Of a stretch of 64,000 bases of DNA, positions 16,062-22,980 are shown in pieces. Source of the DNA: Prevotellaceae bacterium (GTDB taxonomy: Bacteria > Bacteroidota > Bacteroidia > Bacteroidales > Bacteroidaceae); assembly GCA_019420585.1 (NCBI GenBank), contig JAHZGX010000011.1:119481-183480 (forward strand), in the 5' to 3' direction. The position numbers and the translations under genes were made by a program. Position 1 is the first letter of the stretch, and every line of letters starts with the position of its first letter. The notes beneath the pieces were generated by a model that did not search any database, was not told where the DNA came from, and saw nothing but the letters and a program-made list of their open reading frames with translations.

Positions 16062-17123
16062 ATGAGTCAACAAAGGCAACAATCGCAAAAGAATGTAATA
16101 AGTGCGTTTTGGATATTTGCTACTTTGGTTATAGTCGTTATTGCATTCGGCTTTGGTTTATATTTCCATACATTATCTTCAAAAAAGAACAACTCTATTC
16201 CAATAGAAATAGAGGAGTCTAATGATTCAAAAGATGAAAAAAGTGAGTTTCAAACTAATGCACACGAAATTAGTATATCCAAAGCAGAATGTGGATATTA
16301 TTTGCCATCCAGTAAAGTTGCTAAATACACAGCAGATAATCTTATAGATGGCAATCTAAAAACGGCTTGGGCGGTGAACCTTGATAGTCCTATCTATGAT
16401 TGTGATGCTTTGTTTGGTCCTATTTTTACTGTTGTAAATTGCCATACGGTTAGTAAAGTTGAGATTGTTAATGGATATGGAAAGGATGAGGCTTCTTTTT
16501 TTAATAACACTCGTGCTGCATGGATTACTATTTATAGGGAAGATTATATGGTAGAGGAACTTCCCAATGAGAGCGATATAATTTACAGAGGAAAATTGAA
16601 AGATACTGTTGAACCTCAAAGTTTAATTGTAAGTCCTAACTTTGATAATTCCAAACCAACAAGTAAAATAGGACTGATATTCTCAACCCAAAATAGTGAT
16701 GGATATTATTTCGGGCAAAAATGGAATGATTTGTGTATCTCTGAGTTTAAGGTTTATGGCAACAGCATTGGAACTGGTAAGTTAGAAACGAATGAACAAT
16801 TTGCCAAGAATAAAGAACTAGACCAAATAGCGGCAGAAGAAAAACGGATGGGACCTAAATGGATTAATGGTATATGGGAACTTAACACAACGGTTTCAAC
16901 GGCTTTGGGGTCAGTGATAGTCAATGCAAAAGTTTGCATTGATAGAGAAAGTCAGCAATTAGTTGCAACAGATTGTGGAACGACCGTAGCTAGAGGTGTC
17001 TATCGTATAAGTGGAAATACAATTTATTGTGGAGACACTTATATAGAAATGGACATGGATAACCATCGTTTGGAATATGGCAAAGGCTATTATTATCGCA
17101 AAGTATCTGATTGGTATCTTTAA
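16062..17123 (+). CDS. membrane-anchored discoidin-like (NADase-type glycan-binding) protein
   Basis: A 353-residue protein with one N-terminal transmembrane segment (about residues 15-38) and an acidic linker. The globular part resembles discoidin/F5-8C-like domains called NADase-type glycan-binding: TADNLIDGNLKTAWAVN, the KVEIVNGYGK segment and LCISEFKVYG. A further beta-rich C-terminal domain (about 265-353, GIWELNTTVS...YRKVSDWYL) may form a lipocalin-like barrel. It follows the zinc-ribbon gene by 67 bases and is probably cotranscribed. The function is unknown; surface binding of a polymer is a family-based guess. An AATATTCAC/GTGAATATT hairpin covers its stop codon. Confidence 0.65.
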   Translation: MSQQRQQSQKNVISAFWIFATLVIVVIAFGFGLYFHTLSSKKNNSIPIEIEESNDSKDEKSEFQTNAHEISISKAECGYYLPSSKVAKYTADNLIDGNLKTAWAVNLDSPIYDCDALFGPIFTVVNCHTVSKVEIVNGYGKDEASFFNNTRAAWITIYREDYMVEELPNESDIIYRGKLKDTVEPQSLIVSPNFDNSKPTSKIGLIFSTQNSDGYYFGQKWNDLCISEFKVYGNSIGTGKLETNEQFAKNKELDQIAAEEKRMGPKWINGIWELNTTVSTALGSVIVNAKVCIDRESQQLVATDCGTTVARGVYRISGNTIYCGDTYIEMDMDNHRLEYGKGYYYRKVSDWYL

Positions 17124-17202
17124 TATTCACAACTGCAAGTAAGTGAATATTGAGAAAATAGCATAATATACTGATAATAAGCACGTAAATGACATATTGA
17201 GG

Positions 17203-17242
17203 GTCGTTGTAGTCTGATGAGGTTATAACGACTTTCATTTTT
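17203..17242 (+). terminator. rho-independent terminator after cargo pair
   Basis: GTCGTTGTA (17203-17211) pairs with TATAACGAC (17224-17232) through one wobble and is followed by TTTCATTTTT. Confidence 0.7.
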
Positions 17243-17290
17243 AGGTTAAATCAATTAAAAGTGAATGTTAGAAACTGACTGGATAATAAC

Positions 17291-17299
17291 TAACTTTGC
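17291..17299 (+). promoter_or_regulatory. -7 box almost abutting the HAD gene start
   Basis: TAACTTTGC ends three bases before the ATG at 17303; a TTAG at 17268-17271 sits at the right distance for a -33 element. Transcription would begin at or next to the start codon, so the message is probably leaderless. Confidence 0.6.
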
Positions 17300-17302
17300 A
17301 CT

Positions 17303-17824
17303 ATGGGAACAGAAGGAAAGAAAATAATTTTGTTTGACATGGATATGACATTGATAGATTCATCCATAGCAAAACAATACGGTAAGAACTATAAAGAGGT
17401 ACAGAAACATATATCTGAGTTTTCTCTATATGAAGGTATAAAGGAAGTTGTTCAGCAGTTATCAGAGCAATACATTATATATATAGTTAGTGGCAATGTA
17501 GGTTCTACTATTAAAAAGGTTATCCAGTATTTCCAACTCAACATACCACTAGAAAATGTTTATGGATATAGACAAGGTTATCCAATGGAGAATCTAGCAC
17601 GAAAGAAAAAGGTAATGCAAGTTGCTATAGATAGCATTTTGCAAACTCACCATATTCTAAAATCTGACATAATATATATAGGTGATGAGGTTGACGATTA
17701 TAAGGCTTGCCTAGAATATGGGGTGGAATTTGTTGGTTGTCTGTGGGGAAATGAGGAACTGAAACAAATCTCAGAGATTTGCACTATAAACCATCCCAAA
17801 GAAATATTTGATATAGTGTTATAG
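17303..17824 (+). CDS. HAD-superfamily phosphatase-like protein
   Basis: A haloacid-dehalogenase-fold hydrolase of 173 residues with all four motifs: DMDMT (Asp12 nucleophile, Asp14), SGN at 63-65, the basic KKK near 101-103 and GDEVDD at 127-132. It has a small cap and resembles phosphoglycolate phosphatase or phosphoserine-phosphatase-like proteins; the substrate cannot be inferred. It is the last gene of the integrative element and is separated from the preceding cargo by a terminator, with its own promoter. AT-rich codon use matches the element rather than the chromosome. Confidence 0.82.
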   Translation: MGTEGKKIILFDMDMTLIDSSIAKQYGKNYKEVQKHISEFSLYEGIKEVVQQLSEQYIIYIVSGNVGSTIKKVIQYFQLNIPLENVYGYRQGYPMENLARKKKVMQVAIDSILQTHHILKSDIIYIGDEVDDYKACLEYGVEFVGCLWGNEELKQISEICTINHPKEIFDIVL

Positions 17825-17846
17825 TGAATTATCCAGTAAAAAGCCG

Positions 17847-17919
17847 TATCTTTGCGCAAAACTTGCAGAGGTGTCATTTCAGATTAATTCATTTGAAATT
17901 TTAAAAATGAGCCTAATCT
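17847..17919 (+). other. promoter and two-tier hairpin at the right end of the element
   Basis: TATCTTTGC (17847-17855) is a good -7 box pointing to the right end, with no ORF after it. Downstream, AGATTA (17881-17886) pairs with TAATCT (17914-17919), and TCATTT (17889-17894) pairs with AAATGA (17905-17910). A short regulatory RNA or an excision-dependent promoter is possible. Confidence 0.4.
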
Positions 17920-17935
17920 CCAGAGTGTTAGCCTC

Positions 17936-17975
17936 AACCAGTTTGTAGTAATCGTACCCTAAAAATGTACCCTAC
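17936..17975. repeat. right-end arm repeats, direct copy of 8592-8631
   Basis: The block starts AACCAGTTT and contains GTACCCTAAAA and TGTACCCTAC. It aligns without gaps to the left-end block with 34 of 40 identities and lies about 50 bases inside the right attachment site. Confidence 0.75.
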
Positions 17976-18022
17976 TAATGAGAAATATAATGTATAATAC
18001 TGATAATCAACAAGCCCATATT

Positions 18023-18037
18023 ATAGAGTGGGAGTAA
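18023..18037. other. right attachment site (attR)
   Basis: ATAGAGTGGGAGTAA repeats the guaA terminus (one synonymous A/G change). It represents the displaced end of the original guaA gene. Confidence 0.8.
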
Positions 18038-18119
18038 GCATGGAGAGCATGCCTTGATTTCCTGAACAAGACAATTACGGGGAGGAATATCACCTGTTGT
18101 GCGCCCTTCCACGAAAACC

Positions 18120-18166
18120 AAAGACCACCATCGGAATACATGAGGATGTAACCGATGGTGGTCTTT
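18120..18166 (+). terminator. displaced original guaA terminator
   Basis: AAAGACCACCATCGG (18120-18134) pairs perfectly with CCGATGGTGGTCTTT (18152-18166). It lies 83 bases after the attR copy of the guaA stop codon, where the native guaA terminator would have been before integration. Confidence 0.7.
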
Positions 18167-18265
18167 CTGTATGTGTGAATGCGACTTGTGCGTTTGGCTT
18201 GCGACCGCGTTTGCCGCTGGGGAATGCCGGAGTAACGGCAGGTGCTGCGGAAAAAGTGTTCCTAG

Positions 18266-18676
18266 TTAGAAGGAATAATCCTCTTTCGTGAAGCGGAACA
18301 GCATCAGCGTGTCGCCTGTCTGCTGGCTACGGTAAACGTGCATGATGGTGACTCCTGCATCCTTGAGCCCCTTCATTTGTATGCTGTTCTTGATGTCTTT
18401 CAGATAAGTGTCATGCAAATCCTTGACGACATCGTCGGTGTACAGGCTGTCTAGGTCAAGTTCGTTCTTCACCGTGAAGTGATAGGAGTATGTCTTTTGG
18501 CTTTGGTCATAATTGATGCTGTCGAGGGTGGTATAGCGGTCTATTTCCACAGGGCAGTTCTTTTGTGTGGCCTCCGTGGCCTCGCGCTCGAATTTGGAGT
18601 CGGTGCTTTCCTTGCATCCGGATACAAGTGCCAGCATTGCCAGCAGCGCGGTGGGTAAAGTCAGTTTGTGTGTCAT
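18266..18676 (-). CDS. small lipoprotein of unknown function
   Basis: A 136-residue protein with a lipoprotein signal peptide; the lipobox LVSGC places the acylated Cys at residue 21, so it is anchored in the envelope. The mature part (KESTDSKFEREATEATQKNC...) is polar, contains a second Cys at residue 41 and alternates strands and helices. I do not recognise the family. It follows the esterase gene by 39 bases on the minus strand and is probably cotranscribed. GC content is chromosomal again, confirming that the element ended before it. Confidence 0.75.
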   Translation of the reverse strand: MTHKLTLPTALLAMLALVSGCKESTDSKFEREATEATQKNCPVEIDRYTTLDSINYDQSQKTYSYHFTVKNELDLDSLYTDDVVKDLHDTYLKDIKNSIQMKGLKDAGVTIMHVYRSQQTGDTLMLFRFTKEDYSF

Positions 18677-18715
18677 AATAATAATATATTAAGTATGTAT
18701 CGAGAATCCTTGGGA

Positions 18716-19597
18716 CTATTTCTTTAGGTATTGGCTAAAGAATTTCCAGATTTCCTCGCCTGTGTCAATGTCATCGCGGAACCAACTGTGCCCGGCTCCG
18801 ATAATCTCATAAAGCCACACGTCATTGTGTGTCTTGGGGTTTTCGTAATAGTGATGCACTACCAGGTGCCCGTTCTTCTGGAATGACTTTCCTTGCACGG
18901 TGTCGGTGGGCAAGGGCGTGCATCCGTTTTTCTCCACGACATGCCCCACGGCATCAGGCACGCTCATGTAGCAGCCCCAGCCGCCTTTGTTGTCCAAGTC
19001 GCCCGTCCACTCCGATACGCAATCCTCGGTGCCGTGTATCTCCATGAATGGCATGGGGCGTGTCTTGTCCCGCTCCTCATACATCCATGTCAATGTCAGT
19101 CCTGCCACGGAGGCCAATGCCCGGAACACATTTTGCTTCTTGTAATTCAGCACATAGCACAAATCCCCGCCGTTTGACATGCCTGTAAGGAAAGTGTTGG
19201 CCTTGCTCAAGCGATACTGCTTCTGCACATACTTGGCCATCTTGACCATGGTCTCCACGTCATCCACATCCATTCCCAACTGGTTGGGATATCGTACGTT
19301 CCATCCTCTTTTGCCGGTCTTGTCCTTCAGCCCCAGCGGTACGCACAGCGCGAAGCCGTGCTTCATGGCCGCGTCATTCATCCACGTCTCTACGGGAGCC
19401 TTGCTTCCGTATCCGTGCAGAACCATTACCAGCGGAGCCTTGTCTGGCAACCTGTCGGGCAGGAACATCTTGAAATGGCGCATGTATCCACCTATCGTCA
19501 GTGAGTCATTTACAACCCGCTGGGCGTGCAATGTCTGGGGTGCGTGGAACATAAGGCCTGCGGTGACCGTCAAGGCGAGTATGAAACTTTTTTTCAT
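18716..19597 (-). CDS. secreted PHB-depolymerase/feruloyl-esterase-like alpha/beta hydrolase
   Basis: An exported esterase of the LpqC/poly(3-hydroxybutyrate)-depolymerase-like family; in gut Bacteroidetes such enzymes usually remove acyl or feruloyl groups from polysaccharides. A signal peptide ends near residue 26 (LHAQ). The oxyanion region is VLHGYGSKAP, the nucleophile is Ser141 in TGMSNGG, a candidate Asp lies in HGTEDCVSEW, and the catalytic His is in GAGHSWF near the C-terminus. The length of 293 residues is normal. A minus-strand -7 box lies about 50 bases upstream, and the lipoprotein gene follows in the same transcript. The natural substrate is not determined by the sequence. Confidence 0.82.
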   Translation of the reverse strand: MKKSFILALTVTAGLMFHAPQTLHAQRVVNDSLTIGGYMRHFKMFLPDRLPDKAPLVMVLHGYGSKAPVETWMNDAAMKHGFALCVPLGLKDKTGKRGWNVRYPNQLGMDVDDVETMVKMAKYVQKQYRLSKANTFLTGMSNGGDLCYVLNYKKQNVFRALASVAGLTLTWMYEERDKTRPMPFMEIHGTEDCVSEWTGDLDNKGGWGCYMSVPDAVGHVVEKNGCTPLPTDTVQGKSFQKNGHLVVHHYYENPKTHNDVWLYEIIGAGHSWFRDDIDTGEEIWKFFSQYLKK

Positions 19598-19645
19598 CGG
19601 TTTGGTCTTTGTATGGCGAAGTCGCGTGTTTGCTGTATAATTAAG

Positions 19646-19654
19646 GCAAAGTTA
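19646..19654 (-). promoter_or_regulatory. -7 promoter box for the esterase gene
   Basis: TAACTTTGC on the minus strand, 49 bases upstream of the esterase ATG. The rest of the 19598-19997 gap holds only this box and the purF promoter; I see no other gene in it. Confidence 0.6.
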
Positions 19655-19857
19655 GCAAAATGTTTCCGTTCGTCTCCTCTTTTGTACCCGGAAAAAGATT
19701 TCTTGCATGCGTTAAGGCATGACGATTGTGGGCAGGGTGTTCTCTTTTGTGTTCCCCGCCTTGTATGTCTTTGGTTTCTTTCTTCGTCCTGCGGCATGTC
19801 CTTGGGCGGGCATTCTGCCATCACGTAACGAGTAAGGAAGTTTTGTTGCTCATAAAC

Positions 19858-19889
19858 TTTCAAGATTACTATAAAAGCACTACTTTTGC
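19858..19889 (+). promoter_or_regulatory. promoter for purF-carA-carB
   Basis: TTTC at 19858-19861 and TACTTTTGC at 19881-19889 are separated by 19 bases, matching the Bacteroidetes -33/-7 arrangement. The leader to the purF ATG is about 100 bases. Confidence 0.6.
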
Positions 19890-19997
19890 ATCGCCTTTCG
19901 TCAAGGGTATGTCGGGTGGCGCAAAATCGTGCCATGGGCATGCTTGGACGAGTTATGGCAGAAGTAACTGCACATCCTACACAACTACAAGAAGCAA

Positions 19998-21890
19998 ATG
20001 GAACAACTGAAGCATGAATGTGGAGTGGCCATGATACGCCTGCTCAAGCCCTTGGAGTATTATCAGCAGAAATACGGTACGTGGATGTACGGGCTCAACA
20101 AACTTTATCTTCTGATGGAAAAACAGCACAACCGTGGCCAGGAAGGTGCGGGGTTGGCAAGCGTGAAGATGGAGGCGGCTCCCGGACAGGAATATATGTT
20201 CCGTGAGCGGGCATTAGGCAGCGGTGCCATTACCGAGATTTTCCAGAGCGTGCAGAAACGTTTTGCTGAATATTCTCCCGAGCAACTTTCAAATGTATCC
20301 TTCGTGAAGGAGAATTTGCCCTTTGCCGGCGAGATATACATGGGCCACTTGCGGTATTCCACTACCGGTAAGAGTGGCCTTTCTTATGTGCATCCCTTCA
20401 TGCGCCGAAACAACTGGAAAGCCAAGAACCTGTGTCTGTGCGGCAACTTCAACCTCACCAACGTGGACGACATTTTCGACCTCATCGTCTCCAAAGGGCA
20501 ACATCCTCGCATCTACAGTGACACCTACATCATGCTTGAACTTATGGGACATCGCCTGGACAGAGAGAGCGAGCGGGTGTACAACATTGCTCTTGAGAAG
20601 CAGTTGCAGGGTACTGACATCACACACTTCATTGAAAAGAATATAGATGTGCGCAATGTGCTGCAAACCAGTACACCGTATTTTGACGGCGGATATGTAG
20701 TGTGCGGCTTCACTGGTAGCGGAGAGTCTTTCTGCATGCGTGACCCCTGGGGCATACGTCCTGCATTCTGGTACCGCGATGAAGAAGTTGTCGTGGTGGC
20801 CAGTGAGCGTCCCGTGATACAGACTGCCTTTGACTTGGAGGCTGAGCAGATACATGAATTAGAACCGGGACAGTCGTTGACTGTGCGCCAAAACGGTGAA
20901 ATGAACCTCACGCAGGTTTTGCAGCCGGGGATTAAGAAGGCATGTTCTTTTGAGCGCATCTACTTCAGCAGGGGCAGTGACCGTGACATATACAAGGAAC
21001 GGAAGGCACTGGGCGAACAACTGACTGAGCGCATAAGTGAGGCTGTCAGCGGGGATATAGCCCACACCGTATTCAGTTTCATACCTAATACCGCCGAGGT
21101 GGCTTTCTACGGCATGCTTGACGGATTCAAGAAGAAACTCAACCGCCAGAAGGTGCAGGAACTGTATGAACTGACTCAGGATCACCAGCCCACCATTGAG
21201 GAAATCAAGGAGGTACTGCGTCCCTATATACGCAGTGAGAAGGTTGCACTCAAGGATATCAAGTTGCGTACTTTCATCACAGAAGGCAACAGCCGTAATG
21301 ACTTGGCTGCACATGTGTATGATATCACTTATGGCAGTGTGGAACCACACGTGGACAACCTGGTGGTCATTGATGACAGCATAGTGCGGGGCACTACGCT
21401 CAAGGAGAGCATCATACGCATCCTTGACCGTCTGCATCCCCGTAAGATAGTGCTGGTAAGCAGCAGTCCTCAGGTACGTTATCCCGATTATTACGGTATA
21501 GACATGGCTCGCATGGAAGAGTTTATAGCCTTCAAGGCTGCCATCGAACTTCTTAAAGACAGAGGGCAGGAACAGACCGTTGCAGATGTATATGCCAAGA
21601 GCGTTGCTCAGTATGAGTTGCCGGCCAACCAGATGGTCAATTATGTGAAGGAGATATATGAGCCATTTACAGATGAAGACATCTCCGCAAAGATTGTGGA
21701 TATGTTGCGTCCAGTTGAGGTTACTACGCCCATTGAACTTGTCTATCAGACGTTGGAAGGTTTGCATCGTGCGTGTCCTGCACACACGGGAGACTGGTAC
21801 TTCAGCGGGGACTATCCTACACCGGGCGGCGTGAAGTTGGTCAACAAGGCTTTCATAAACTATTACGAGAAAATCTATTCAAGGAAATAA
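19998..21890 (+). CDS. purF: amidophosphoribosyltransferase
   Basis: Catalyses the first step of purine synthesis, PRPP plus glutamine to phosphoribosylamine. The catalytic Cys of the Ntn amidotransferase domain is Cys8 in HECGVAM, so a short propeptide would be removed; RGQEGAGLAS follows. The phosphoribosyltransferase domain carries VVIDDSIVRGTT (about residues 455-466). At 630 residues it is the long Bacteroidetes form, larger than the roughly 500-residue E. coli enzyme, with extra sequence in the first and last parts. The carA start codon follows the stop codon directly, so purine and pyrimidine/arginine entry steps share a transcript. Confidence 0.95.
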   Translation: MEQLKHECGVAMIRLLKPLEYYQQKYGTWMYGLNKLYLLMEKQHNRGQEGAGLASVKMEAAPGQEYMFRERALGSGAITEIFQSVQKRFAEYSPEQLSNVSFVKENLPFAGEIYMGHLRYSTTGKSGLSYVHPFMRRNNWKAKNLCLCGNFNLTNVDDIFDLIVSKGQHPRIYSDTYIMLELMGHRLDRESERVYNIALEKQLQGTDITHFIEKNIDVRNVLQTSTPYFDGGYVVCGFTGSGESFCMRDPWGIRPAFWYRDEEVVVVASERPVIQTAFDLEAEQIHELEPGQSLTVRQNGEMNLTQVLQPGIKKACSFERIYFSRGSDRDIYKERKALGEQLTERISEAVSGDIAHTVFSFIPNTAEVAFYGMLDGFKKKLNRQKVQELYELTQDHQPTIEEIKEVLRPYIRSEKVALKDIKLRTFITEGNSRNDLAAHVYDITYGSVEPHVDNLVVIDDSIVRGTTLKESIIRILDRLHPRKIVLVSSSPQVRYPDYYGIDMARMEEFIAFKAAIELLKDRGQEQTVADVYAKSVAQYELPANQMVNYVKEIYEPFTDEDISAKIVDMLRPVEVTTPIELVYQTLEGLHRACPAHTGDWYFSGDYPTPGGVKLVNKAFINYYEKIYSRK

Positions 21891-22970
21891 ATGAGCAGAA
21901 AGGTTACACTGAGACTGGAAGACGGAACTGAGTTCCATGGAACTTCGTTCGGGTACGAGAGCCCCGTGGCAGGAGAAGTGGTGTTCAACACGGCAATGAT
22001 GGGTTATCCTGAGAGTTTGACCGACCCTTCTTATGCTGGGCAACTTATGGCGCTTACCTTCCCTCTGGTCGGGAATTACGGCGTGCCTCCTTTCACATTC
22101 CGCGAGGACGGGCTTCCCCGGTTCATGGAAAGTGAGAAGATTCATGCACGGGCAATCATCGTGAGTGATTACAGCCAGCAGTTTTGCCACTGGAACGGCG
22201 TGGAGACGCTTGCGCAGTGGCTTCAGAGGGAGCATATACCAGGCATTACGGGCATTGATACGCGTCAGTTGACTAAGGTGCTCAGAGAACACGGTGTTAT
22301 GATGGGTAAGATTCTTTTTGATGACATGCCCGACCAGGTGCCCGAGGCTGACTATGCAGGTGTGAACTTCGTGGATCAGGTGTCCTGTCGTGAAGTAATC
22401 CGCTATAACGAGGGTGCTTCCAAGAAGGTGGTGCTTGTGGATTGTGGTGTGAAGGCCAACATTCTGCGTTGCCTCATAGAAAGAGGCGTGGAAGTCATAC
22501 GTGTGCCCTGGAACTACGATTTTAACGACTTGGAGTTTGAAGGGCTATTCCTGGCCAACGGTCCCGGAGATCCCGACACCTGTGAGGTTGCCGTGCAGAA
22601 TATACGCCACTTCTTGGCCAATCCTTCTGTGCGTCCTTGCATGGGCATCTGCATGGGCAATCAACTTTTGAGCAAGGCCGCAGGTGCAACTATCTACAAA
22701 CTGAAGTATGGACACCGAAGCCACAACCAGCCTGTGCGCAAGGTGGGTACCAACCAGTGCTTCATAACTAGTCAGAATCATGGTTATGCTGTGGATTCTT
22801 CCACGTTGCCTGCTGATTGGGAGCCTCTGTTCGTGAATATGAACGATGGCAGCAACGAGGGTGTGCGCCACAAGAAGAACCCTTGGTTCTCAGCGCAGTT
22901 CCATCCCGAGGCATGTTCTGGCCCGGTGGATACTGAATTCATGTTTGATGACTTCGTGAAACTTCTCTAA
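21891..22970 (+). CDS. carA: carbamoyl-phosphate synthase small subunit
   Basis: The glutaminase subunit that feeds ammonia to CarB for carbamoyl phosphate, shared by pyrimidine and arginine synthesis. The 359 residues contain the N-terminal CPSase domain (GEVVFNTAMMGYPESLTDPSY) and a class I amidotransferase domain with nucleophile in GICMGNQLL, then FHPEACSGP with the catalytic His and Glu. The ATG immediately follows the purF TAA, which suggests translational coupling. Ten bases separate it from carB. Confidence 0.96.
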   Translation: MSRKVTLRLEDGTEFHGTSFGYESPVAGEVVFNTAMMGYPESLTDPSYAGQLMALTFPLVGNYGVPPFTFREDGLPRFMESEKIHARAIIVSDYSQQFCHWNGVETLAQWLQREHIPGITGIDTRQLTKVLREHGVMMGKILFDDMPDQVPEADYAGVNFVDQVSCREVIRYNEGASKKVVLVDCGVKANILRCLIERGVEVIRVPWNYDFNDLEFEGLFLANGPGDPDTCEVAVQNIRHFLANPSVRPCMGICMGNQLLSKAAGATIYKLKYGHRSHNQPVRKVGTNQCFITSQNHGYAVDSSTLPADWEPLFVNMNDGSNEGVRHKKNPWFSAQFHPEACSGPVDTEFMFDDFVKLL

Positions 22971-22980
22971 ATAAGACAAT

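Larger units (their letters stand above)
8481..18037. mobile_element. integrative element (about 9.5 kb) in the 3' end of guaA
   Basis: The element is bounded by a 15-bp near-perfect direct repeat (14 of 15) at 8481-8495 and 18023-18037. It starts at the last codons of guaA, carries a tyrosine integrase next to that end, and is visibly AT-rich against GC-balanced flanks. It encodes an integrase, a small basic protein, a replication-like protein, an HTH/methyltransferase-like protein, a small beta-barrel protein, a second recombinase, a structured RNA region and three cargo genes. I see no relaxase, coupling protein or phage structural genes, so it would need a helper to move between cells, or it spreads as an integrative plasmid or satellite. 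guaA 3' ends are known integration sites. Confidence 0.85.

Noticed and set aside
8481..18037. Prophage
   Set aside because: No capsid, terminase, portal, tail or lysis genes are visible; only recombination, control and cargo genes.
18097..18291. 64-residue ORF after attR
   Set aside because: It lies across the displaced guaA terminator hairpin and has no start signal or family resemblance.
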